Source: an uncultured Caryophanales bacterium
Lineage (GTDB): Bacteria; Bacillota_I; Bacilli_A; RF39; UBA660
Assembly: GCA_947571655.1 (NCBI GenBank)
Contig: CANOYR010000004.1
Location: 1 to 64,000 of the forward strand
DNA: 64,000 nt
Direction of reading: 5' to 3'
The position numbers and the translations under genes are program-made. Position 1 is the first letter of the stretch; each line of letters opens with the position of its first letter. Positions 8,919 through 18,100 of this stretch are shown here, in pieces. The notes beneath the pieces were generated by a model. That model made no database searches and was not told where the DNA came from. It worked only from the letters and a program-made list of their open reading frames with translations.

Positions 8919-9749
8919 ATGGAAGGACAGATTATAAAAATTGTTAGTAATTTGTATACAGTTTCTAGTGGAGGAAATCGTTATTCTTGCTATTCTAGGG
9001 GAAAATTTCGTAAGGATAAAATTATTCCTCAAGTTGGGGATTATGTGAAATTTGATGAAAAAGAGTGTTATATTTTAGAAATTCTTCCAAGAAAGAATTC
9101 TTTGATACGTCCCTTTGTAAGTAATATAGATCAAGGACTTATTGTAACAAGTGTGAAACATCCAGATTTTTCTTCCAATTTGTTAGATAAGTTAATTGTC
9201 GTTTTAGAACAACATCAGATTGAACCTATTCTTTGTTTTTCTAAGTGGGATTTATTATCTGATTTGGAATCTTTTGAGATGGAGAAAATTTGTGTGTATT
9301 ATGAGGAAATCGGTTATGTGGTTTTAAAAAATACAGAACTAGATAGAATTAAAGAACTTTTGAAAGGAAAAACAACAGTTTTTACAGGTCAAACAGGTGC
9401 TGGTAAATCTAGTTTAATGAATCGTTTAGATTCTAGTCTTCAGTTAGAAACTGGAGAAATTTCGAAAGCTTTAGGACGTGGAAAACACACCACCAGACAT
9501 GTTGAATTAATGGAACTTTATGGTGGTAAGGTCTTAGATACTCCTGGATTTTCTTCTATTGACTTTTCAGAAATTTCTAAGGAAGAAATTCGAGATGCTT
9601 TTGTTGAATTTAGAAATTATCCGTGTCCATTTCGAGATTGTATGCATCAATTTGAAAAGGAATGTGAGGTTAAAAAAAATGTAGAGAATGGAAATATTCT
9701 CTCTTCTAGATATCAGAATTATATTAAATTTTTAAATCCAAAAAGGTAA
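8919..9749 (+). CDS. rsgA: Ribosome small-subunit maturation GTPase RsgA
   Basis: The protein has 276 residues. An N-terminal OB fold precedes a circularly permuted GTPase: the G4-like motif SKWD comes before G1 GQTGAGKSS and G3 DTPGF. A C-terminal zinc-binding region has Cys-Pro-Phe-Arg-Asp-Cys-Met-His...Cys. Acts in late 30S assembly (family knowledge). G4 reads SKWD rather than NKxD, a common relaxation. It lies 15 bp after prkC with a strong GAGGGGGG ribosome-binding site, as in B. subtilis. Confidence 0.96.
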   Translation: MEGQIIKIVSNLYTVSSGGNRYSCYSRGKFRKDKIIPQVGDYVKFDEKECYILEILPRKNSLIRPFVSNIDQGLIVTSVKHPDFSSNLLDKLIVVLEQHQIEPILCFSKWDLLSDLESFEMEKICVYYEEIGYVVLKNTELDRIKELLKGKTTVFTGQTGAGKSSLMNRLDSSLQLETGEISKALGRGKHTTRHVELMELYGGKVLDTPGFSSIDFSEISKEEIRDAFVEFRNYPCPFRDCMHQFEKECEVKKNVENGNILSSRYQNYIKFLNPKR

Positions 9750-9765
9750 AAGTGAGGTGAAAATT

Positions 9766-10404
9766 ATGAAGATAGCGGCATCTTTTTTATCTTGTAAGAA
9801 AATTGGTCCAGCAATTGAAAAATTAACTTTTACAGATGTTGATTTGATCCATGTTGATTTTATTGATAAGACTTTGATTGATGGAAGAAAAATTTCCTTT
9901 CGTAAGTTGAAAAAGGCATTAAAGAATACGAAAAAGAGATTAGATGTGCATTTGATGGTAAAAAATCCTAAGAAATATATTCAAAAATTTGCATCTTTAA
10001 ATGCGGAAACCATCGTATTTCAAGTAGAAGCAGAAAATGATATTGAAAAGAATTTGGAGTTGATTCGCAGTTTTGGGATTCAATGTGGACTTGCAATTTC
10101 TCCTACTTCTGAGCTTTCTAGATTACGTACTTATTTAGATAAGGTTGATGTGATTTTGGTTATGGGAGTAGAGCCTGGATATGGTGGACAACCTTTTTTA
10201 GAGAATACTATTTCAAGGATTGAAACATTAAAAAGAATGATTGATGAGAGACATTTAAATGTTTTAATTAGTGTCGATGGTGGTATTGATGAAGAGGTTG
10301 CGAAAAGGTTAAAGAATGTCGATATTGTTATTTCTGGTAGTTATATTACCAATCAAGAAAATTATCAGCAGCAAATTGATCGATTGCGAAATGCTATTAG
10401 GTAA
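9766..10404 (+). CDS. rpe: Ribulose-phosphate 3-epimerase family protein (divergent)
   Basis: The protein has 212 residues from ATG 9766 (GTGAGG, spacing about 8). The TIM-barrel metal ligands are conserved: HVDF (His and Asp), LDVHLMVKNP (His) and SVDGGI (Asp), together with the phosphate-binding VEPGYGGQPF. The usual 'MDGHFVPN' loop after HVD is replaced by 'IDKTLIDGRKISF', so substrate contacts near the active site differ from standard Rpe. It lies directly behind rsgA, the normal location of rpe in Bacilli. It most likely interconverts ribulose-5-P and xylulose-5-P, but another ketose-phosphate substrate is possible. Confidence 0.85.
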   Translation: MKIAASFLSCKKIGPAIEKLTFTDVDLIHVDFIDKTLIDGRKISFRKLKKALKNTKKRLDVHLMVKNPKKYIQKFASLNAETIVFQVEAENDIEKNLELIRSFGIQCGLAISPTSELSRLRTYLDKVDVILVMGVEPGYGGQPFLENTISRIETLKRMIDERHLNVLISVDGGIDEEVAKRLKNVDIVISGSYITNQENYQQQIDRLRNAIR

Positions 10405-10410
10405 ATTAAG

Positions 10411-10436
10411 AAAGTAGATAAAAACTACTTTTTTAT
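10411..10436 (+). terminator. Rho-independent terminator
   Basis: AAAGTAG (10411-10417) / CTACTTT (10425-10431) followed by T-rich sequence, directly after rpe. Confidence 0.75.
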
Positions 10437-10593
10437 TTGTTATTTTAAAACTAATTCATTTTCTTTTTATATCAAATTTCTTATTTATGAAGTAGTAAAT
10501 TGATGTTCAAATAACTTTAAAATTTTGGATAAATCTCTTTAGATAAAATATTTTTTAGAAGTGATTTTTTGTTCCAATAAAAAATAAGTGAAC

Positions 10594-10803
10594 TTATTCA
10601 CTTACTTTGGTGTTTTCTTCAACTTTTTCTACTTTTTCGTTTTTTCTAGAAGTTCTAATTTCTCTAGCACTTAGTCTTACCTTTGTACCATCTTCTAAAG
10701 TTACTACTTGAAGATTTACGCTTTGTTTTTTTCTAGTAGCATTTAGTGCATGGGAACGTTTATTTCCAAATAAGGGTTTTTTATTACTAACTTTAACTGC
10801 CAT
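10594..10803 (-). CDS. rpmB: 50S ribosomal protein L28
   Basis: The protein has 69 residues starting MAVKVSNKKPLFGNKRSHALN, the L28 signature region, with 'NATRKKQSVNLQ' and 'LSAREIRTSRK' following. An upstream in-frame ATG would add eight residues, but the GGAGG at 10811-10815 fits the start at 10803. The divergent position after rsgA-rpe matches the Bacilli gene order. The tail is Lys/Glu-rich. Confidence 0.95.
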   Translation of the reverse strand: MAVKVSNKKPLFGNKRSHALNATRKKQSVNLQVVTLEDGTKVRLSAREIRTSRKNEKVEKVEENTKVSE

Positions 10804-11034
10804 TTCTTTTTCCTCCTTTTGATACATAATGAACTTGCGCTTATAACTTTATCATAGTTTTCATAGATTGTCAAATGAAATAGGTTAATTTTATACGAAT
10901 CTTTATGATAATAGTGGGTTGTTTAAAAAAGGATAGAAAAAATAGTACTCATTTTCTTTTTTATGTTATTGTATAAATTGATATTATTATGTATGTTTTG
11001 TGGTAGAATATATTTAAGAAAGGAGGAGAATTCT

Positions 11035-14001
11035 ATGTATGCACCTCTTTATGTTAAGACGAATTATTCTTTGTTATCTAGCTTAATAAAAATTGATGAT
11101 TTATTAGATTTTTGCCTCCAAAAGAAAATTACTTCTCTTGCCATTACAGATTCTAATTTGTTTGGGATGATGGAGTTTTATAAAAAATGTAAGCAAAAAG
11201 AAATTCATCCAGTCATTGGACTTGAAGTATTGTTAGAGAATGATACAATTCTTTTGTATGCTAAAAACTATGTAGGGTATCAGTCCTTAATTAAACTTTC
11301 TACAATTCAGGATGAAAGGACTATTACGACTGAAGATATTCAAAAAAATAAGACTGGGGTTTTGGGTATTGTGCCGATTTCTTATTTATCTACTTTTCGC
11401 GAGATGAAAGCGATTTTAGAAGAAGTTTACTTAGGATATGGGGATAAACAAGAGGAAAGAGAGGCTCGCTTAGAAACAAAGCAGGTTGTTTTTTTAAGAA
11501 AATGTCAGTATTTGACAAAGATTCAAGGTTCCTATCTTAAATACTTATTGATGATTCGGGATGGGAAGACGATTGCCGATGAAAATCAGTATCATGTGGA
11601 TGGTTTGGAGTTGGATTTAGATTCTATTTATGATTATTCTAGTAATGAAGGATTGTTTCAAACATTAGAAATTGCTAAAAAATGTAATTTAGAATGGCCA
11701 AAAAGTGAGCTGTTATTACCGATTTATGAAACAAAGGAAGCGTGTTCTTCTCATGAGTATTTAATTTCTTTGGCACAAGCAGGTCTTGTTCGAAGATTAG
11801 GCAATCTTGTTCCTAGAAATTATCAAGAACGATTGACATATGAGTTGCAAGTGATTGAAAAAATGGGATTTTCTAATTATTTTTTGGTCGTTTATGATTT
11901 TATTAAATATGCGAAAAAGAATCATATTTTAGTAGGTCCAGGAAGGGGAAGTGGTGCGGGGTCTTTGGTATGTTATTCGATTGGCATTACAGATTTAGAT
12001 CCGATTCATTATGATTTACTGTTTGAAAGATTTTTAAATCCTGAAAGAATTAGTATGCCAGATATCGATACTGATTTTCCAGATATTTATCGAGATCAAG
12101 TCATTGATTATGTTAAGAATAAATATGGGGAAAAACATGTTTCAGGAATTGTTACTTTTGGAACACTCGCCGCGAAACAAGCCATTCGAGATGTTTCTAG
12201 AGTTCTTAATATTCCAACTTATCAAGTAGATCAAATTAGTAAAAAAATTCCTAGCTTTACAAAATTGAAATTAAAAGATTTTTATACTAACGATCAAGAA
12301 TTTCAGAGATTAATTGATGCAGATGAAAAATTAAAATTCATGTTAAAAATTGCGACTGTAATTGAGGGATTTCCAAGACATACTTCTTCTCATGCTGCAG
12401 GAATTGTGATGTGTAAAAAGGCTTTGGATGAAGTGGTTCCTTTGACCAAGAATGATGGAATTTACTTAACAGGGTTTCCTATGGAGTATTTGGAAGAATT
12501 AGGACTTTTAAAGATGGACTTTTTAGGACTCAAGACCTTAACTACAATTATGAATATTTTAGAAGATATAGAGTTAGGAGAGAATAAGAAAATAGATTTT
12601 AATATGATTCCTTTAGAGGATAAAAATGTATTAAACCTTTTTGCTCATGCAGATACGACTGGGATTTTTCAGTTTGAAAGTGATGGTATGAGAAACTTTT
12701 TAAGAAACTTGAAACCTTCTTCTTTTGAGGATATTTTTGCTGCGATTGCTTTGTTTCGACCAGGTCCAGCGGTGAATATTGATTCTTATATTCGAAGAAA
12801 AAATGGGGAAGAGAAAATTACTTATTTGGATGCTTGTTTAGAGCCTATTTTAAAAAGCACAAAAGGAATTATCATTTATCAGGAACAGATTATGCAGATT
12901 GCTTCTATTTTTGCAGGATATACGTTAGGAGAAGCAGATATTTTAAGACGTGCAATGAGTAAAAAGAAGATGGATGTATTAAAAAATGAAGAAAATCGTT
13001 TTATGGAAAGAAGCTTAAAATTAGGACATTCTATGGAGGTAGCAAAAGAAATTTTTAATTTAATATTAAATTTTGCTAATTATGGATTTAATCGTTCTCA
13101 TTCTGTTGCTTATTCTTTGATTGCTTATAAGATGGCTTATCTTAAATATTATTATCCAAAATATTTTTATAGTAATTTGCTTAGCTCTGTGATAGGAAGT
13201 GATAGGAAGACGAAGCAGTATATTAATGAAATTAAATCTCTTGGAATTCCTATTTTAAAACCTTGTATTAATCGTAGTAATAAAAACTATGTAGTAGAGG
13301 AAGAGGGTATTCGATATCCTTTATCTGCTATTAAGAACGTAGGAGTTGTTAGTGTTGATGCGATTTTAAAGAATAGGACTACTCCTTATTTAGATATTTT
13401 TGATTTTTTGGCGAGAACTTCTGGAAGCGGGATTACGAGTAAGGGATTGGAATCACTCATTGATGCTGGATGCTTTGATTCTTTTGGTTATAATCATCAT
13501 ACTATGCACCATAATTTGGATAGTATTGCTACTTATGCAGATTTAACGAAGGATTTAAATCCAGAATTTGTATTGAAACCAGAAATTGAAATCGTAGAAG
13601 AATATGATAGGGATTATCTTATTCAAAAAGAAAAGGAATTATTTGGACTTTATTTAAGTAATCATCCGGTTACGAAATATAAGGCGAGTTGTGAAATTGT
13701 TGTTTCGTTAAATCGGGTGAAGGATTTTTATAATCATAAAATTACTACGATTGTCATAGTGGATAAAGTACGTACTATTCGTACAAAGAATGGAATGGAT
13801 ATGATGTTTTTAGTAGGAAGTGATGAATATCAAGCATTAGATTTTACGTTGTTTCCAAAAATTTATAATCGGTATCGTGATTTTAATCTTCAAAATGGGA
13901 TGATTTTAGAAATTTTTGGGAGAGTAGAGAGAAGATATGATACTTATCAAATTGTTATTGATCGATTAAAGGTGTTAAATGGGGAAAAGGAAAAGTATTA
14001 A
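11035..14001 (+). CDS. dnaE: DNA polymerase III alpha subunit, DnaE type
   Basis: The protein has 988 residues from ATG 11035 (AGGAGG at 11021). The C-family polymerase catalytic motif PDIDTDFPD and the nucleotide-binding GRGSGAGSLVCY are present. The thumb/fingers region includes 'FRPGPAVNIDSYIRRK' and 'FNRSHSVAYSLIAYKMAY', and a C-terminal OB fold covers about residues 895-980. The N-terminal PHP-like domain starts LYVKTNYSLLSS, so the metal-binding HxH of active PHP domains is missing and the domain is probably structural. The length is shorter than typical DnaE (about 1,100). In Bacilli DnaE extends primers before handing over to PolC. Confidence 0.95.
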   Translation: MYAPLYVKTNYSLLSSLIKIDDLLDFCLQKKITSLAITDSNLFGMMEFYKKCKQKEIHPVIGLEVLLENDTILLYAKNYVGYQSLIKLSTIQDERTITTEDIQKNKTGVLGIVPISYLSTFREMKAILEEVYLGYGDKQEEREARLETKQVVFLRKCQYLTKIQGSYLKYLLMIRDGKTIADENQYHVDGLELDLDSIYDYSSNEGLFQTLEIAKKCNLEWPKSELLLPIYETKEACSSHEYLISLAQAGLVRRLGNLVPRNYQERLTYELQVIEKMGFSNYFLVVYDFIKYAKKNHILVGPGRGSGAGSLVCYSIGITDLDPIHYDLLFERFLNPERISMPDIDTDFPDIYRDQVIDYVKNKYGEKHVSGIVTFGTLAAKQAIRDVSRVLNIPTYQVDQISKKIPSFTKLKLKDFYTNDQEFQRLIDADEKLKFMLKIATVIEGFPRHTSSHAAGIVMCKKALDEVVPLTKNDGIYLTGFPMEYLEELGLLKMDFLGLKTLTTIMNILEDIELGENKKIDFNMIPLEDKNVLNLFAHADTTGIFQFESDGMRNFLRNLKPSSFEDIFAAIALFRPGPAVNIDSYIRRKNGEEKITYLDACLEPILKSTKGIIIYQEQIMQIASIFAGYTLGEADILRRAMSKKKMDVLKNEENRFMERSLKLGHSMEVAKEIFNLILNFANYGFNRSHSVAYSLIAYKMAYLKYYYPKYFYSNLLSSVIGSDRKTKQYINEIKSLGIPILKPCINRSNKNYVVEEEGIRYPLSAIKNVGVVSVDAILKNRTTPYLDIFDFLARTSGSGITSKGLESLIDAGCFDSFGYNHHTMHHNLDSIATYADLTKDLNPEFVLKPEIEIVEEYDRDYLIQKEKELFGLYLSNHPVTKYKASCEIVVSLNRVKDFYNHKITTIVIVDKVRTIRTKNGMDMMFLVGSDEYQALDFTLFPKIYNRYRDFNLQNGMILEIFGRVERRYDTYQIVIDRLKVLNGEKEKY

Positions 14002-14308
14002 GTTAGGAAAAAATAAAAAATTCGGGGGAATTTGGAAATCTTGTTTTGATAAATTTAACATGAAAGAAAGTAATCTTGTTCTTCTTATTATTCGACTAAG
14101 TAGAAGCAGGAGGATTTTTACTAAAGAAATTAGATGTTGAGTCAATCTATTAGAATTAAATTTTATCGAATTATCCAAAAGAAGAAATGCTAAATATTGT
14201 AGAGAAGTGAAAAAATTCTAAGAAAATAATATAACGATTATTTTCAAATAAAAATAAGTATGATATATTTATATATAGGCATAGATAGTAAATAAAGGAG
14301 GGGAATTT
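14002..14308. other. Intergenic region without recognised gene
   Basis: 307 bp of AT-rich DNA between dnaE and the next ORF. Short ORFs here lack ribosome-binding sites. A TATATT-rich patch near 14262-14276 may hold the promoter of the downstream gene. No clear terminator hairpin with a T run was found. Confidence 0.4.
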
Positions 14309-15151
14309 ATGAAGTTAATCTTTCAGGTTAATGATTATTTGCTTGCTTGGAATTTGTTATATGGAGCTTCGATTTCCCAAAGAGTGCATACATTTAAACA
14401 AAAATTGTGGACAACTTATAAGAAAAAATATAGTTTAAGTAGTAAAGATAAAGATGAAATGCTTTGTGATATTAAAAATTATCTTCCTAATGATGATACT
14501 CTTTATAATTTAGTTTTTGAAACAGAATTGTTTGAGATTATTAAAAGGGATGCAGAGAAACATCGATTATTACTTATGAAAATATGGGATAAATATAAAA
14601 AAGAAGTAGTGAAGAATATTGATGATATTTTAAGGTTTCCTTTGTTGAAAGAATATCATGTAATTGTTTTTCATCCTAAGATGGATTCTTATTTAACAAC
14701 GAATCAATGTAAAACTAATTTTGGGTGGGGGTTTAAAAAAGATTTGGATGATAAAATCATGACTATCACGAATCTTATGTATACGATTGTTAAAATGGAC
14801 ATGGTGGAATTTGAAAGGGAAAATAAGGAGTATAAAGAGATTATTCAGGCGATTTTGGAACTTGCGATTCATAATGAACTATATACAAGGCTTAGTAATC
14901 AATCTAATTATTTAGATGGAGATCCAGCACTTACCTTTTTAAAAAGACAAATTTATCCATATTGGTTAATGTATTTAGGATGTGATCGAGAAGATATGAC
15001 ACATTATATGATGCGTGATAAGGTTGTGTTTGATATTGATGATTATATTATTGAAAAGGGATTAAAGAAAGTAAATTTATATGATTTTATTAAATTTTGT
15101 ATTAAAAATCAGAAATATATTATTCGAATTCATAATTTAGAAATAATATAA
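14309..15151 (+). CDS. Unknown cytosolic protein between dnaE and polC
   Basis: Not recognised. The protein has 280 residues with a strong AGGAGGGG ribosome-binding site. It has no membrane segment. It contains many aromatic residues, a central 'FHPKMDSYLTTNQCKTNFGWGFKKDL' segment and 'DGDPALTFLKRQIYPYWLMYLG' near the C-terminus. No HExxH or nucleotide-binding motif is seen. The gene order dnaE - this gene - polC could hint at a replication-linked role, but nothing in the sequence shows it. Confidence 0.7.
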   Translation: MKLIFQVNDYLLAWNLLYGASISQRVHTFKQKLWTTYKKKYSLSSKDKDEMLCDIKNYLPNDDTLYNLVFETELFEIIKRDAEKHRLLLMKIWDKYKKEVVKNIDDILRFPLLKEYHVIVFHPKMDSYLTTNQCKTNFGWGFKKDLDDKIMTITNLMYTIVKMDMVEFERENKEYKEIIQAILELAIHNELYTRLSNQSNYLDGDPALTFLKRQIYPYWLMYLGCDREDMTHYMMRDKVVFDIDDYIIEKGLKKVNLYDFIKFCIKNQKYIIRIHNLEII

Positions 15152-15199
15152 GTAAAAGGTTTCGTAATGAAATCTTTTTCAGTAGTAGGGGGAGTTTTC

Positions 15200-18100
15200 A
15201 TGAATAAGGAAAAAATTCAGATTTTATTTGAGCAAATTGGTTTAGACGAAAAAGAAAAAGAGATGTTTCAAGATTTGTCTTTAGTTAAAGTGAAAGTGGA
15301 TGAAAAGAATTGTAGTTGGACTTTTGTATTAGAAAGTCCTTGTGTATTAAATTTAGAACAGTATCAACTTTTGGAAAAAAAGACAAAGGAAGCTTTTTTT
15401 AATATAAAGAAAGTTCAAATAGAAATTACTCCCAAATATAAAAATTATGATTTATTACAAGATTATTATGAGTATGCTTTAAATCAGGTAAGAGAGTTAT
15501 TGGTTTATGCATTAATTTTTAAGGATTGTTTATTATGGATGGATGGGAAATATGTTATCGAATCAACAAATATAGAAGAAGAGAAACAAGTAAAAGAAAT
15601 CTTGCCTAAATTAAATTATTTACTCGAGTTATACGGATTTGATATTGAAATAGGGACTTATTTAAATTTAGAAAAAGAATATGAATTTAGAGAAGGAATC
15701 ACTAATGAAATTAAGCAGGCATCTACACAAACTTCAAAAGTAGAAGTAAAAGAAGAAAAACAAACTACTGGATTTTATCAAAAATCTAATGATGGAAAAT
15801 CTCAATATCGACGACAAAAAAAAGAAGATAATCCCAATGTAATTTTGGGGCGTACGATTGCAGATAAATCAATTCAAATGCATTCGATTGTAGGTGAAAC
15901 AGATAATATTACAGTCGAGGGATACGTTTTTGGTGTTGATTACTTTGAGTCTAGTAAAACAGATTTTAAGATTATTACTTTAAAACTTACTGATTATAGT
16001 GATAGTATTTACTGTAAAGTATTTTCAAGGGGCGATGAAGACTACCAACGACTAAAGAAAGCCTTAAAATCTGGAAATTGGTACATGATTCGTGGGTATA
16101 CTAAGAATGATACTTTCTCAAAAGAACTGGTATTAAATGCAAGAGATATCTGTATCTTAGAAAAAGAAGCAAAGAAAGTAGAAGATTTAGCACCAGTAAA
16201 AAGAGTAGAGCTTCATGCTCATACGATGATGAGTCAGATGGATGGAATTACCAAACTAGATCTTGGAAAACATACATGTGAACTGGTAGAACGTGCAATT
16301 AAGATGGGTTATCGGGGAGTTGCGATTACCGATCATAATGGATGTCAAGCGTTTCCAATTTCTTTTGGAATTATTAAAGGACATAATAAGTCTATTCGAA
16401 AGAAAATCAAAGAAAAAATAGAATCCTTAGAAGCAGAAATAGAAACAGAAGAGGATGTAGCTAAGAGAGAAAGTCTGATGGCAGAATTAGAAAAAGTCAA
16501 GGAAGAAAAAAAGAATCCACCAAATTTTAAAGGACTCTATGGAGCAGAACTTACTTTAGTAGAAGATATGGTTAATATTGTAGTTCGTCCTAATGATGAT
16601 AATTTACTTCACAACACCTATGTAGTATTTGATACAGAAACGACAGGATTTAATGCTGGTGGTGCTGATCAGATGATTGAAATAGGGGCGGTTAAAATCA
16701 AGGATGGTCAAATCATTGATCGTTTTGATGAATTAATTGATCCGAAAAGACATATTCCTGATAAAATTACGGAATTAACTTGTATTACCGATGATATGGT
16801 TCGAGGTAGAAAATCTGAGGAGGAAGTAACCAAAATGTTTTTAGATTGGGCTGGAAATTTTCCTATGGTTGCTCATAATGCGAAGTTTGATATCTCATTT
16901 ATTGAAATGGCAATGAAAAAGTATCATCTTGGTGAATTTAAAAATACTGTGATTGATACATTAGAATTATCTCGTACCCTAGATCAAGGTTTTGCGAGGC
17001 ATTCTTTGTCGGCTCTTGTTAAAAGATACGACGTTCCTTGGGAAGAAGATGCTCATCACAGGGCCGATTATGACGCCGAAGGAACAGCTTATGTATTTAG
17101 TAAAATGCTTAAGAAATTGGAAATGCAAAAGTATGAAAAAATTAGTGATTTAGATACACTTATTTCTAAAGATGAAATTCATAAATTTGGTCGAACGTAT
17201 CACTTTAATGCCATTGCATTAAATCAGACAGGATTAAAGAATCTATTTGAGATTATCTCCCTTGCCAATACGGTTTATTTATATAAAACACCAAGAATTT
17301 TAAGAAGTAAACTAAATGAATTAAGAGAAGGAATCTTAATTGGAAGTGGATGTTATGAGTCGGAAGTATTTAACGAAGCAAGAAGTAAGGATGGGGAAGA
17401 ACTTACGAACATCATTAATTTCTATGACTATGTAGAAGTTCAACCACCAGAAGTATATGATCATCTATTACAATTAGGAGATTTTAAAGAAGAAGAGGAA
17501 TTAAAACAACAAATTAAGAAAGTTGTAACGGCCGTAAAAGAAGCTGGGAAAATAATAGTTGCAACGGGAGATGTTCATCATTTTGAAAGAGAAGATAAAA
17601 TTTACCGTGAAATTATTGTCAATCAAAAAGTACCAGGAGGGGGAAGACATCCACTAGCGAAAAAAGATATTACGTCGATTCCTTCCCAACACTTTCGAAC
17701 GACCGAAGAAATGTTACAGGACTTTTCTTTCTTAGGTGAGGAATTAGCCTATGAAATTGTAGTAGAAAATACAAATAAAGTATTGGATATGGTAGAAGAA
17801 ATTGAAGTTATTCCAGATACGGGAGGAACCCCATTTTCTCCACGGGTAAAAAGTGATGATGAACAGAGTTATTTGGATTGCCCAAGCGTAGTAACGGAAC
17901 TTGTTTATACAAAAGCGGAAAACTGGTATGGAAATCCACTTCCTTATTCGATAGAAGAAAGACTTGGAACAGAACTTTATGGTGATATTGTATTAACATC
18001 CATTAAGTATGATTTATCAAACTTAGAAGGGGAAGAACTAATTACAGAATCATTTAAAAAGTTGCATGAAATTATTCTAAAGGGACGAGATAGTGTCTTT

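Noticed and set aside
14057-14138. Short ORF MKESNLVLL... after dnaE
   Set aside because: No ribosome-binding site and no recognisable sequence; treated as intergenic.
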